NCBI GenBank assembly: GCA_024305745.1
Contig: JAHRBS010000010.1
Location: 379,501 to 443,500 of the forward strand
Length of the DNA stretch: 64,000 nucleotides
Origin: Polyporus tsugae
Lineage: Eukaryota > Basidiomycota > Agaricomycetes > Polyporales > Polyporaceae
Reading direction: 5' to 3'
The position numbers were made by a program, and so were the translations under genes. Below are positions 33,531 through 47,800 of this stretch, in pieces. The stretch's first letter is position 1; each line of letters begins with the position of its first letter. The notes beneath the pieces were generated by a model. It searched no databases. It saw only the letters and a list, made by a program, of their open reading frames with translations, and had not been told where the DNA came from.

Positions 33531-36500
33531 TCACGCGCACGCGTTCACGTCGACGAATGCGCAGTCCTCCCAGTCCACCACACGCCCTCTGTCCGTCACG
33601 CCCTGCACGTAAAACCTCGCCGCACTCGCCCCCTTGAGATCTGGAGGCAAACACGCAGCATCGACATAGAACCGGTTCGCCCTCCCGTCGAGCCCCGTCG
33701 TCCCAACGAACGTCGCCGCTTCCGGTGCGTGCGCGCCCCCCGGTCCGGGATAGCCCTGTACGTACACGTTGAAGAACGCGAAGCCGGGCGCGGGGTGGTC
33801 CAGCACCCACGCCGCTTCCGGGTCTTCTGGGGACTTGAGCGTGAGCGCCGGCACAGGCCCCATCGAGATCCCGGTGCCCCATGCGAGAACACCCGCGAAC
33901 GGGGCCGGGCCCGGGATCACGGCGGCGTGCATCTCCCGATCAGCTGCGAAGCGCGCCCAGATGATCTTGGGACTCAGCGCGGTGTGGCGCGGGGAAGGGG
34001 GGTTGGCGTACACGCTGAGCGCGCCGATCGAGAGCGAGAAGTCGACGGGCTGCGAGGGGTCTTCGCACGTGAAGCCGATCACGAGCCCAGCGGCTGAGAG
34101 AACGTCCGCGTCGGCTGGGTCAGCACACGCGAGCGTGACGTCGACGAGGAGCTCGGTCCACCCTCCTGGAAGCGGTGTGTCGGAGGGCGACGGGACGAAG
34201 GTCACGCCAAACTCGGCGTCAAAACCTTGTGCGAGGGATTTCACGGACGCGCCGACGTCGGCATCGACGGGGCCAGAGAGCTTGTACACGATGGACAGGC
34301 GGTAGGACTTGCGCGGGGTTATGGCGAGCGACTGGATGGGAAGCCAGACGCAGCGGAAGAACGCGTCTTCGGAGTCGGACCCTGCGGCAGAAAAGGAAAC
34401 GACCAGGGAGCTTCCACCGAGCCAGGCGTCGTCCATAGATATGTCCGCAGACGCCGCTGGGACGGTCTCGTCGCGGTCCCCGTTCTCCCATGCAAGCGTT
34501 GGACGTGGGAAGACCAGGTCTCCAATCGAGGTCGACTTGTCGACATCCGTCCATCCCGTTTCACTGCTGAACACCCTTTCCCCGCGGACGAACCAAGCAC
34601 AACCCACACCCGGCGAGAACGTCGTGAAGAATGGGAGCACCGCCGGATTTGGGGGCGGGAGCCTCGGGAAGAACTCCGCGACTGGCTGGAAAGGGCTGTG
34701 TTCGCACGCGGGCTCGCCCTCCTTCCGCCCATGCGGCGGAACCTCGACGTGCTCGCCGACTGTCGGCGGGCCGAGCCAGAGCTTGCGTTCGTACGCCCAC
34801 CAAGCAGCCCAGGACCACCCGGTTGTGTCTTGCTCGCTCTCCCAGGTCCAGGCCTGGCCGAAGAGGGCGACGCTGAGCCCCAGGAACTCGGGGTCGATGT
34901 GCGAGATGGCCTTGTAGCACCCGAAGCCGCCTCCCCCGTGCGACCCGCGGCCCCAGACGTCGACGCCGATGTAGATGTCGGAGAGGAGCTTGGGGCGGGG
35001 TAGGGTGGATTGATCTAACGAGAGGAGGTATTGTGCCGTCATGGAAGGGTATGGGTGGGGCCACTGTTGGCGTTCGCGGCTCTATTATTTCTACGTACAC
35101 AGAATAAAGAAGGGAGATGGTACGTACAGTATAGTTGGTAAAAAATGATGTAGACGGCAGGAAGAACGGCAAGTTGACGCTGTTGAGCCTGTCTTGCCAT
35201 CTTAGCTGGCCGTTAACGACGATGCTATCATACCTGCAGCACGGTCAGCTCAGGATGTCAGCGCGGGTTCAGGGTGCATGGAACCTACCACATCGCCTCC
35301 GCATGAGGGCCAATCTTGCACTTGAGCTCTTGCTCGAGAAGGGCAATCCACATCGTTAGAGCCCGAGCTTGTTGGACGCCGCCGAGGAGTGGATACTCAA
35401 AATTCAGAAGGTATCCGTCAAAACCTCTCTGATAGGCAAGCTCCGCAAGCAAACGGGCGTAGTGAGGGGATACCGGGAGCGTTGCGTTAGAGTCTGGCTT
35501 GGCAGGGCCGTATGTCGGCTTAGGAAGAGGGCCGACGAGCAGCTGCAAGCATTCTTCCTGCGACTCAGCACCCTCGAATATCCTATATGAAAGATCAGTG
35601 GCGAGCCGAGGCGGACGCTATCATCAGCAAAATTACACCTTCCTGAACTCTGTTGAACAACTCCGAGTGCCTGGGGAAGCAGTCTAAGGAACCCTCAGGA
35701 GCCTCAGGCTCTAAGGCATCCGATGCCTGAGAACCTGAGAGCGACTGGGGCGACCTGTCACGCTTACCCAGGAAGTCCAGGAAGCTCAGGGTCCGGCCAG
35801 GAAAAATGTACTTTTGCTGATGCATGATGATGATGTGGGACATACAAAACACCGAGCATCTTCACCCCATGCCTGTGAGCGGCCGTTGACCATCCAGGTG
35901 GTGGGATCGTCACCCTGTGGTGTGAGAAGCTGATGAAATAATTAGCGCACTGCCCTTGCCAACGGTGTCGGAGCGAGATACCCATACTAGATGAATGTGT
36001 CGCAGTACGGCCAGAAGTTGAACGTGTACGACGGAGCTGTCGGCGACTCCGTGTAGCCTCCCTGGGTTGATGGATCAATTAGTGCATGCGTGGAAATCGT
36101 GGTGCTCAATTATTATGGCCGCTAGCCTCGTTCACACTGCAAAGAAAGTAACTTTTCTGCAGCGAGGAAAGCCTATGGAAATGATGAAAATTTCCTAAAT
36201 CTTTCACCGGGACGGACAGTCTTTGCAAAAGCGCCTTTCTTCGGGCACCATACGCCCATGGGCCATGAGCCTTTCCGGGCTCTAGATTGGCGCCTTTCCA
36301 AAGCCTTTCCGTTACGGTGAAATTTTGATGGAAAGGGTCCAATCCAGAAGGCCATCCATCGACTTTATGTGGAACAGTTGATTTCTCCCCAGTGTCAGAG
36401 ACGTTCAGAGGCAATTGATGGGAGGTGAGGTCAGCAACGGAGACTGTCTCATACCCACCCGTCCTAATTGTTCTTTCCGCAGCGGTGGGGTGCGAGTTAA

Positions 36501-36859
36501 GACGGATGGGTACGAGACAACCAGTAGCTAGTGGTCACGACAATTGAGCACTCCCAATAGGCTCGAGCTGAGGAAGGCCGGATGCCCAACCTTGTAGTCA
36601 TGGCAAACCTATAAGGCACTGAGTGAACCAATCGCCTAGCGGGATGACAGCAGGCATTTACCAGTAACTTTCCTCTCGTTGTCGATGAGCTCAAGACGCC
36701 TTCAATCTTGCTTCGTGAGGCGTAAGGTAGTATGCCGTCCGAATATTTGTGGACGGCCGCACCTGGGCTCTTCGCCCATTGATCGAGATCAGCGAGAGAT
36801 CGGAAGAATGGCGTATCTTGCGAGACAAGCGACGAGTGATGCCTGCCTCGAATGGGCAT
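33531..36859 (-). CDS. GH85 endo-beta-N-acetylglucosaminidase, copy 3
   Basis: Intact paralogue, 768 aa. Exons (5' to 3'): 36662-36859, 36591-36608, 35988-36061, 35846-35929, 35289-35582, 35128-35233, 33531-35063. I noticed no coding difference from copy 2. The only differences seen between them are intronic, for example GAACAACTCC where copy 2 has GAACACCTCC in the 263-nt intron. Catalytic pair Asn185/Glu187. Confidence 0.93.
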
Positions 36860-37337
36860 TCTCTATGGAGGAGAACTTGTGAATGGAGTGGTTAGTAGAG
36901 AGAGATGGTGTACAAATATCCTTCCAACCCTCAGGTTGCTCTGTGAACCACTCACGACTCTCGTCCGACTCAACGACGCGACTGTGGCGTGGGTGCCACG
37001 ACTTTCACGCGTTCTCATTGGCTCCCCGACCCTTCTCGATCGCAGTTTCGCCGTGAATAGGCGCTCGCCCTCTCTCGCTCGCTCGTCCTCCCCTTTCTAC
37101 GACTTCCCCTCCCCGTTCCAGACACGAATCTGTCCAGAACACGGCGCCGTTCTCCTCGGGCATCTCGACTCTCCCCTCTGTTCCAATCTCGGCTCGCGTC
37201 CTTTCGTCCCTCGCCCGGAACAGTACATCGCCTCCAGCCCTCCGGTCTGATCCCCAAATACCTCGGCTTTGCGCTCACCATGTACTCTGCAACCTCATCT
37301 CAACAACTCTCAGCCGAGCCCCCGGCCTCTGTGCATC

Positions 37338-39854
37338 ATGTCGTCCACATTGCCGCCATCTCTCCTCTGGCCGGCGAGTAATCCGACATTCACCGGCCTT
37401 CCATGCCTCCTGTATTCCTCAAATCGGTCGCACATCGCTCCGTGGATCGTTCCTCAACAATTCGTCTCAAGTTCCCGGCCGGGAGATCGATCCCTGGACG
37501 TCTGGACAGAGCGCGCCCGCCCAAACGCTCAGGTTCGTCTCCAAGCCATCGTACTCGTTCCTGACATGCTCACCCCGCTTTGAACAGCTTATCGCGTAGC
37601 TGTAGTGCCCATCGAACATCGGATAAGGCCCGCCCGCTAACCAGCTTCGTGGAGCTCGCTCACGGCGGCCCTCCTCCTGCCCAGACGGCCAACCGCAGCC
37701 GACGCACTTTGCGCACCACCTGTACGATGTGCCGCGTTCCACACATGTGAAAGCTGTGGTGTGGTCGTCTCCCGACAGCTCGCAACACGCCAGCTGTGCG
37801 AACCGGCTGGAGAACGTCCGCACACTACGACCGCCGGCCTCCGCCCACCGCGAGCCCTCTCCACACATCAGACCCCCTCAACCGAGGCTCCCTCGATCGT
37901 ACACGTCGGCACGGGTCGCTCGGAACCGTTGGAACAGCATGGACACGCGGTCTCGTCCGCGCAGTGCAAGCTCTTACGTCCCCCGGCGCGGGGTAAGTGC
38001 ACGCTCTGTATCGTTCCTCTCTGCGCATCCCACGCCGCCCGGTTGTGTCATCAGGCACCTAGGGCGCCCCCACAACGATCCACTACTGCGTCCACGACTG
38101 GACTGACGGGAACATGCGCGAGCAATCGCGTCTGAACACTCCGCACCCGCCAGCCATACCGCCAGGTTCGACAACGCCTCCAAACGGATCAAGCGGACGA
38201 GGAAATGGGTCGGAAGGGCTCAGACGAGCACCCGGGGACGTAGGAAGGAACGGGCGTGCGCTCGCGCGAAAGGCTCAACGTCACGCCTCTCCGCGTACCA
38301 GGTGAGCCCGAGGGGCCGTATCTGTTCGTCCCGCGAACGGTGCGCTGACCCGCCGGCTGGAACAGACAGCCAGGATGTCCAAAAAGCGTAGAGGACACCG
38401 CAGCGAGGAACGTCAAGTCCTGCCGGCATCGATACTGCACGGCTCAAGTAAACGACATGGGCTATTCCTGTGGTGGGAAAGGTCAGGGAGAGACACATGC
38501 TGTGGTTGGTTCAGAGGGAACAGGCGAGTGCACATCGGGAGGACGAGATGACGCCGGCGCGGCGCGCAGGTGAGTGATCGAGCCACAAGTCGCGAACCGG
38601 GCGTCGTAACGCCGTCCTGACTGGTGCGTTCGGTAGCCGAAGGCCTCCCGCACAACGCACGGACACCAGGACACTAGGACAAAGTCGACCCAAGGGGCCA
38701 AAATAGAGGAGAGCGGCGCGAAGTTACGCCAGCCCACACCCTCGTCATGGAACGTAAACCGTAGGTCAGCGCCCATCAGAACAACACCAGATCGACGCTG
38801 ACAGAACGTTCCAGAGATCCACAGCTTGATCGACGCGGGGATGTTGGACGGGAGGCGGAACACCAACCCCAGGTGTGTGCCGCGCCGACAAAATGCACGA
38901 TATCGCGACCGCACCATGTCTCCCCTCCGGCGCAAGTGAGGTACAGACGTCCACGAAGATCCACGAGACCCGCCGGTGCCATTTTTCGCCGCCTGCGCGA
39001 GATTCAAAAATCGACGTAAAACGTCGATTTCATTGCAACCCGCCTCGTCGCATCCACGTCCCGCCGGGGATCAACCAGCCGTCATCCAAGGCACTCCAAC
39101 CGAGGTCAGACGAGCCCAGAACGACGACCGGTGAGTCCCGGAAGGACGCCGCTACGGCGCAGGCCATAGATCTGTGCGAGGAGACGGAGAAACCGGCCAC
39201 TCACTCGCGCCACCTGAGTCTTCTCGCGTGCTAACAATGATTTACAGGGCCTATGCATCGCCCAGCGTCGAACGCGGCCGGTTTCACGGCGATCGGACGA
39301 CTTTTAAAAATCGGTCGAAAACGCGATTTCATGGCGTTCCAATTCCCGCCGGCACTGCGCGCGCATTCTCTCCCGCCGGTCGCCTCGCACGACGCGGCGG
39401 CCACTTTACGGCGTGTCTGTGGGTCACAAGGACCACGTACGAACAGCTCTCGGCGACCAGAAACAAGTCTCTAAAATGCACTTTTGGGCGGGTCGAAGAC
39501 GCGTGCCCCGGACGCGAGTCGGACAACGGGCTCGACGGCCGACCACCGCCATTCGGTGTCCCTCTGGATCGCTCAAGGGGACCTAATTGAGCCTGTTCAA
39601 AGCTTCTAGAGCGTCCGAATGGGAGAATAGAAGGCTCGGTGCCGGCGGGTACGGGGGCGACTTGTTCCCAGGCACGAAATTCTCAAGATCCCATCGGACG
39701 GAGGACCGCAGACGACGTCCCGGCCACCCCCTAGCATGGGCCTGTGCGCGGTAAGGCGCGCCACTCGTTTGCGACGCTCGGGTGCGCGTCCGCCGTCCTG
39801 GTGAGTCTGCCGCCCGAAACCCCGCAAGCGCACGGCTAATCAACACTGGCGCAG
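37338..39854 (+). other. Spliced-looking transcription unit, frame unresolved, copy 3
   Basis: Near-identical to 26020-28536, with the same intron signals and the same unresolved frame. Confidence 0.3.
39008..39030. repeat. Perfect inverted repeat, copy 3
   Basis: Same 10-bp-arm palindrome as at 16418-16440. Confidence 0.7.
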
Positions 39855-42638
39855 GTTTCCGGGTGCCTCAAAAAGCTTACGGGAAGGCTCGGACTTGTGC
39901 CAAACGGGATTGATGGTGCCACTGCGAATATCTGGGCAAAGAGATGGTACGCGGCGCATGCCTCGAATCTGGCACCCGCCGAGATGACAACCCGCGAAGT
40001 CCAGCGAGCACCCCGACGGAACTCAAGGCCGGCGCAGAATTCACAACAGCGGCAAGCACGAGTGCGCCATGGATGGCCGCCATTGCGGACCGGAGTCGGC
40101 TGGAATCAACGCGATGGCGAGCTGGGCAAGGGCGCAGCGTGGCGACGAGCCCCTCACCCGGTACATCCACGCCAGAGTCGGCTGGAATCACCAGCCCGAG
40201 CCCGAGCGTCCGCTGGACGGACTCGCACTGAAGGACGGGCATGCGCGGCGTGTCGTCGCAACGACTCGAGCACGACGCGCGCGGCGTCCGGAACGGCGCG
40301 CTGGGGTCCGTACGTACGACACATGTAACAACGCTGACGGGAATATATTTTGTGCGCCCCAGATCGCGTCCGCGTGCCCCCAGGCCTGCGGGCCCCCACA
40401 AGGATAGGCGAGAGTCGAGGTGTTCGATACGGCTGGAGTAGAAAGCGGACGGCCTACTGTCGGGAGCTGTTCCCGGGGGAGTTAGAAGGCGGTCCTGGTG
40501 CCAGGAGAACGCGTACCTGGTCAGGCGGGCTGTTGAACCGGTGTGTGCGCCTTCTGCGTGCTTGAACGGTGCGGTTCGGGCTCACGCACGCGGTCGGCTA
40601 GAGTGGGTAGTTGGTGCTGAAGGAGCGGGAGATTGCGGTCGGAGCGACGGCGCGGTGTGGAACGGTCGGTGGCGGATCTTCGGTGCGAGCGTACTCCAGC
40701 CGGGACAGGACCTAGGTACAGAGGTTGTTACCCGTGCGCTTGATCGACGAGCGCAACAGCAGACTTACAAAGTGCAGCGGTAAGCCAGATTGATAATTGA
40801 ACTTGGCGTCGCGTGAAGGTCGATCATGGACGCTGACTTGCATGGACAGGTGAGAGACTGGTCGATCTTCGCCAGAGTCTCTCGGTCTCGATGATTCATG
40901 AAAACCAAGATTAGATCTAGGCACAGAGCGGGGAATCGTCGTTGGCACGACGGGTACCCACTCACCAATGGAGAACAGGACCGGCGATCAAACCAGGCTC
41001 CCGGGCGACAAAGTAGAAAGTTCATGAACTCGGAGACAGGATGCAGCACTCGGGAAGTGGCCAGTGTGCGAGGGTTAAGAAGTACGCGGCGTGCAAGGGA
41101 AGAGTGCAGTCAGGTGAGTGCTGTGTCATGGCCGACGATCCTGGGGTTCTTGTAGGGGGAGGATGGGGCCCGTGCGCGGGACATTGTGCGCACGGTCTCG
41201 GCGCACGATGTTCCGATCTTACGATGGCCGAATGGCCAGGCTCACAGACTCACATCATGCACACGAGCGAGCCGGACGGGAGATGTGCGCCGCCAGCAAG
41301 ACGGCGTTGACGGCGAATGGGCAGGCTGGGATTCATCCTGTGGAATGCCCAGACGGAGGAAATGGCTTTAGCCACTTCCGAGGAAGGGACCCGAAGCATC
41401 GAGCCCCGCGCTGTCCTCGCTTCGCTGAGCGGGCGCGCCTTTCGGCTGATCGCATTTTCACGCCGCTCATTGTTGCAACCCTATGGACGTAACAATAGCA
41501 TTCCGGGGCTGTTTCACAATTCCGCGGTATCCGGCCGTACGTGAATTGTAGGACCGACGGTTGGAGTTGTGGGGGCACACTAGCATACTACGGCATGTCC
41601 CACCACGACTTGCGGCCATGCCAATCGGAACTGGAATGAATGGTACTGGCATGGGATAAATGCAGCGGGTATTGTGGCTGGGATTACGACTGGCGGCACT
41701 GACTTCAAGTCAACAGGCGGATCCACGGCTGCATGGCGAACTGTGTGTTTTCCCACTCGATCCGAATGCGGAGTATGTTTCCGTTGGATGGATTATCCAA
41801 ATGGCACGAGGATGGCGGCGCCGACGCTCATTCCAAAGCTGGGCCTTCGGCATAGGAGAGCCTAAGGTTTGTTGCTTTCCGACGGACACTTGTCCGGCGC
41901 CGCCGTGGGATACGGCGAGATAGTATACTGGCAGCTTTTGTTGACTAATGTAACGTGCAATATGTTGGGGGTCTCGAGGCCCCACTGTGCAGCAAGGTGC
42001 ACACAAGATTCGATTTCTGAACCATTGTTTTGAAGCCTGGCCTGAGCTGTCTGTACAGTGGTTCAAGTGGTCGGTACTAGTGGTATGGCCACTGCGTGTG
42101 TTACATCTCGGCGGAGGATGAGAATGTCTGGTCAGTGTTCGGGATTGCCAGGACTTCCGGCGACTTGCAGGAAATATCTCAGGCTAGCTTGCAAGCGATC
42201 ATGACGGTGTTCTCTCGGCATGCTCGGACGACGGAAAGACTGTCACCGGTCTAATTTTACAGCGGAAATTGGGTGCATAACAAATCAAGCGGAAGCGGCA
42301 TTGGGACGGGTGATCGGCTACGACTCAAGGTCCGGTAGGGTAGCCCAGTCTACCAAGCCGCACACAGGTTACAGGTTGTCTTCGGAGTGCGACATTCACT
42401 CTTTTACTTGGCTCATACCTTCGGGGTTGCGGTGGTGCCCGTGCCAGATAGTTGCAGGAGAGATGAGAAGTGTAGGTGTGGCAATTAAATTGATGAATGG
42501 TCGGCCGGCCGGCGCAAACACGAGCCTGGGTCTAGGTGCGCGGTGATTGAGACAGGTGGTTATGATTAGCCGAAAGCCTTCACGCTATGCGGTGGCCAGA
42601 CTCTGGGCCCTCGAACCGCTCTAGAATTGCCAGCAGGA

Positions 42639-42643
42639 TATAA
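42639..42643 (+). promoter_or_regulatory. TATA box upstream of Cys-rich gene, copy 3
   Basis: Conserved GATATAATAG before the ATG at 42779. Confidence 0.5.
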
Positions 42644-42778
42644 TAGTGTGCAACGGAATGTAATCACGCTTTCCCTTCCCCGCTGAGACATTTTTCTAAC
42701 CTGCATTCACCATATCCCTCCACCGAGCTTGACATCTACCGCCATTCCATCACTCCGAGCCTTTGCTGCACACTCATC

Positions 42779-43587
42779 ATGACTCGCTGGTATGGAGTTC
42801 CATGTCAAGGCTGTAGGATCAATATGTGTCAGATGTGCAGGTAAGTCCGAGCTCCGTCATAGTCCCCATCGCGACAGCTTGAATCTGGCTTACCCACGTC
42901 CATAGCACATCATTGTGCATGGAATACGCTTGCACGTCAACGACTTGGCAAGTCCCTGATGTCGACCTGCGATACCAAGCACAAGAGTGCGTATTCGGCG
43001 AAGCAACAGGTGGTCCAGCATATTTGCGCAAACACATGGGTTCAGCAGCTCCCGGGCACGACAAGGAGCTTACGTTGGTTGTTCGGATGATCCCTTCAAC
43101 ACTCACAGTGAGTCGTATTGTGCCTACCATTTCGGACATTCAGATCAACTTGGATTGTCTTGCAGATTTGGTGCTCGCACGCTCCTCGATACATCTTGTA
43201 TGCTGTGCACGCATGATGCGGGCTGGGTGTCGGACGCTCTCGGCCTGCCGGAGACTTAAACAGGCTGCATCCTCGAGGGGAAGTCCCGTTGGACAGCATG
43301 CTTGGAAGCTCATTACGAGGTGTGTAAGCTTAGTATTCTCCTGCATGGCTCACCTCTGTGACACTGCCTATGACATGAGGCAGCAAGATATCTCCGGCGG
43401 GCGGGACAAAATACGGGAAGCACGGGGGGCGGCAGAGTCATGGATGGCGAAAACCAAGATTGCGGGCGCACATCTCAAATGGTATGTCGACTCACCTTTA
43501 GCTTATGAGGTCATTCTGAATTTCTGATGTGTGCCGGATAGGCGGGGCAACGGGCGTAAGAGGACGAAGGTCGCGGTCACACATTAA
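42779..43587 (+). CDS. Candidate six-exon Cys-rich protein, copy 3
   Basis: Same model as copy 2 (31460-32268), shifted by 11,319 bp. No difference from copy 2 was noticed. Confidence 0.35.
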
Positions 43588-44849
43588 CAAGTTGAGTTCC
43601 TGTCTGGCGACGCGAACCAATCCCCTGACGGGCGCCGGCATGTGCAACTCCTCCGCGGCGGGCGTCACCGCGCTCCCCGGGTCCTCGGGGCTGGTCACCA
43701 TCTGGGACTCCTCCTCGCAGTTCGTGCTACAGTATTCCCCGGCCCGTCACTGCCTCGACACTCTGGGCGCCCACGTGAAGTCAGCGACGGCGGACAGCGT
43801 GCCTGGGCCAGAGTCGTTTTGGGGACGAACACAACTGTGTTTGCCGGCAGCCCGCACCTCGTGTGCAACGCGACGATCTCGGGAACCTGAACGTGTCAGT
43901 GCCGTGGTTGCGGCGCCCACAGTGAGACAGGTGACGCGGTTGGCGGACTCGGACCTCGCGCTCCGGTCCTCCGTGGCTGGCGACTGCTCGCCTGGAATCG
44001 GAGCACACTTGGTATGCACCTTCTCTGTCTCGCGTGAACGCAAGAGGCTGGAGGTTGTGGGCTGCATGTATACGTGCAGCGAGTCCTCGCGGGATGCCAT
44101 GGCTGGCAAGGTGCGAGGGCAGGAGAGGTGCGAGGGGACTGACGTGCAGCGGGAACGAGTCTTGCGGTGGATGAGTGGAGCGGGAGGTGGAAGAGATACC
44201 TGACTTGGGTGCATGCAAGCTGGAAGTGGCGGGCTGCATACATGAACTCCTCGCGGGACGCAGTTGCTGACCGGGAGGGACGCACAGAGTTGTTGCGAGA
44301 AGGAGACTCGCGGTGGGAGTTGTTCTTGGGCGAGAGGACGAAGGAGGCGGAAGACGTACCTTCGGATCCGGATGTGAGCGCCCCAATCAATTCCGCCCTA
44401 ACATATTTCCCATCACGGCTCCGGGTCCAACTGCACTCCGGGCACACTGACATATTCAGCGTGAGGGCGCTGCTGTGCTGGATCCCAAGGTCTGTAGTGC
44501 AAGTGTACATGGGACAGAAGTGTAGCAGTAGTGTAGCAGAACACATCGAACGTGGAACATGATCACGAGAGACGAGAGCGAACCGGAAGGGAGACAAGTT
44601 CCCGGAATAGACGCCCTGTGTGCGGCGCTCGTCTGCCACAATATGCTCGACTCAGTTCTCCCTGTCTGCAAAAATCCGACAACCCTGTACTCCACGACTG
44701 TGCCCGCTCAGCGCTCTACAAACACACAAGTCTCCCTGAGTCTGTGTCTATCGATGAGGCAGGAAATCGACTCTGCCGCACGACGCCCCCGCGCACACGA
44801 GGCTACGAGACGCCGCACAGCCATCCCCCGGGCCTCGGCAGATGAGATC

Positions 44850-47800
44850 TCACGCGCACGCGTTCACGTCGACGAATGCGCAGTCCTCCCAGTCCACCAC
44901 ACGCCCTCTGTCCGTCACGCCCTGCACGTAAAACCTCGCCGCACTCGCCCCCTTGAGATCTGGAGGCAAACACGCAGCATCGACATAGAACCGGTTCGCC
45001 CTCCCGTCGAGCCCCGTCGTCCCAACGAACGTCGCCGCTTCCGGTGCGTGCGCGCCCCCCGGTCCGGGATAGCCCTGTACGTACACGTTGAAGAACGCGA
45101 AGCCGGGCGCGGGGTGGTCCAGCACCCACGCCGCTTCCGGGTCTTCTGGGGACTTGAGCGTGAGCGCCGGCACAGGCCCCATCGAGATCCCGGTGCCCCA
45201 TGCGAGAACACCCGCGAACGGGGCCGGGCCCGGGATCACGGCGGCGTGCATCTCCCGATCAGCTGCGAAGCGCGCCCAGATGATCTTGGGACTCAGCGCG
45301 GTGTGGCGCGGGGAAGGGGGGTTGGCGTACACGCTGAGCGCGCCGATCGAGAGCGAGAAGTCGACGGGCTGCGAGGGGTCTTCGCACGTGAAGCCGATCA
45401 CGAGCCCAGCGGCTGAGAGAACGTCCGCGTCGGCTGGGTCAGCACACGCGAGCGTGACGTCGACGAGGAGCTCGGTCCACCCTCCTGGAAGCGGTGTGTC
45501 GGAGGGCGACGGGACGAAGGTCACGCCAAACTCGGCGTCAAAACCTTGTGCGAGGGATTTCACGGACGCGCCGACGTCGGCATCGACGGGGCCAGAGAGC
45601 TTGTACACGATGGACAGGCGGTAGGACTTGCGCGGGGTTATGGCGAGCGACTGGATGGGAAGCCAGACGCAGCGGAAGAACGCGTCTTCGGAGTCGGACC
45701 CTGCGGCAGAAAAGGAAACGACCAGGGAGCTTCCACCGAGCCAGGCGTCGTCCATAGATATGTCCGCAGACGCCGCTGGGACGGTCTCGTCGCGGTCCCC
45801 GTTCTCCCATGCAAGCGTTGGACGTGGGAAGACCAGGTCTCCAATCGAGGTCGACTTGTCGACATCCGTCCATCCCGTTTCACTGCTGAACACCCTTTCC
45901 CCGCGGACGAACCAAGCACAACCCACACCCGGCGAGAACGTCGTGAAGAATGGGAGCACCGCCGGATTTGGGGGCGGGAGCCTCGGGAAGAACTCCGCGA
46001 CTGGCTGGAAAGGGCTGTGTTCGCACGCGGGCTCGCCCTCCTTCCGCCCATGCGGCGGAACCTCGACGTGCTCGCCGACTGTCGGCGGGCCGAGCCAGAG
46101 CTTGCGTTCGTACGCCCACCAAGCAGCCCAGGACCACCCGGTTGTGTCTTGCTCGCTCTCCCAGGTCCAGGCCTGGCCGAAGAGGGCGACGCTGAGCCCC
46201 AGGAACTCGGGGTCGATGTGCGAGATGGCCTTGTAGCACCCGAAGCCGCCTCCCCCGTGCGACCCGCGGCCCCAGACGTCGACGCCGATGTAGATGTCGG
46301 AGAGGAGCTTGGGGCGGGGTAGGGTGGATTGATCTAACGAGAGGAGGTATTGTGCCGTCATGGAAGGGTATGGGTGGGGCCACTGTTGGCGTTCGCGGCT
46401 CTATTATTTCTACGTACACAGAATAAAGAAGGGAGATGGTACGTACAGTATAGTTGGTAAAAAATGATGTAGACGGCAGGAAGAACGGCAAGTTGACGCT
46501 GTTGAGCCTGTCTTGCCATCTTAGCTGGCCGTTAACGACGATGCTATCATACCTGCAGCACGGTCAGCTCAGGATGTCAGCGCGGGTTCAGGGTGCATGG
46601 AACCTACCACATCGCCTCCGCATGAGGGCCAATCTTGCACTTGAGCTCTTGCTCGAGAAGGGCAATCCACATCGTTAGAGCCCGAGCTTGTTGGACGCCG
46701 CCGAGGAGTGGATACTCAAAATTCAGAAGGTATCCGTCAAAACCTCTCTGATAGGCAAGCTCCGCAAGCAAACGGGCGTAGTGAGGGGATACCGGGAGCG
46801 TTGCGTTAGAGTCTGGCTTGGCAGGGCCGTATGTCGGCTTAGGAAGAGGGCCGACGAGCAGCTGCAAGCATTCTTCCTGCGACTCAGCACCCTCGAATAT
46901 CCTATATGAAAGATCAGTGGCGAGCCGAGGCGGACGCTATCATCAGCAAAATTACACCTTCCTGAACTCTGTTGAACAACTCCGAGTGCCTGGGGAAGCA
47001 GTCTAAGGAACCCTCAGGAGCCTCAGGCTCTAAGGCATCCGATGCCTGAGAACCTGAGAGCGACTGGGGCGACCTGTCACGCTTACCCAGGAAGTCCAGG
47101 AAGCTCAGGGTCCGGCCAGGAAAAATGTACTTTTGCTGATGCATGATGATGATGTGGGACATACAAAACACCGAGCATCTTCACCCCATGCCTGTGAGCG
47201 GCCGTTGACCATCCAGGTGGTGGGATCGTCACCCTGTGGTGTGAGAAGCTGATGAAATAATTAGCGCACTGCCCTTGCCAACGGTGTCGGAGCGAGATAC
47301 CCATACTAGATGAATGTGTCGCAGTACGGCCAGAAGTTGAACGTGTACGACGGAGCTGTCGGCGACTCCGTGTAGCCTCCCTGGGTTGATGGATCAATTA
47401 GTGCATGCGTGGAAATCGTGGTGCTCAATTATTATGGCCGCTAGCCTCGTTCACACTGCAAAGAAAGTAACTTTTCTGCAGCGAGGAAAGCCTATGGAAA
47501 TGATGAAAATTTCCTAAATCTTTCACCGGGACGGACAGTCTTTGCAAAAGCGCCTTTCTTCGGGCACCATACGCCCATGGGCCATGAGCCTTTCCGGGCT
47601 CTAGATTGGCGCCTTTCCAAAGCCTTTCCGTTACGGTGAAATTTTGATGGAAAGGGTCCAATCCAGAAGGCCATCCATCGACTTTATGTGGAACAGTTGA
47701 TTTCTCCCCAGTGTCAGAGACGTTCAGAGGCAATTGATGGGAGGTGAGGTCAGCAACGGAGACTGTCTCATACCCACCCGTCCTAATTGTTCTTTCCGCA

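Larger units (their letters stand above)
25613..33537. repeat. Block C, copy 2 (7.9 kb)
   Basis: Same layout as copy 1: spliced-looking region 26020-28536, then short unsupported frames, TATA at 31320, and the Cys-rich candidate gene 31460-32268. It has the alternative version of the diverged segment (26588-27680) and a 45-bp segment at about 28921-28965 absent from copy 1. It is nearly identical to copies 3 and 4. Confidence 0.9.
36931..44856. repeat. Block C, copy 3 (7.9 kb)
   Basis: Same content as copy 2. An extra T at 41893 makes it one base longer. Its right end (about 44690-44860) has variants shared with copy 4 but not with copies 1 and 2, for example TCTACAAACACACAAG and GCAGATGAGATCT. 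Confidence 0.9.
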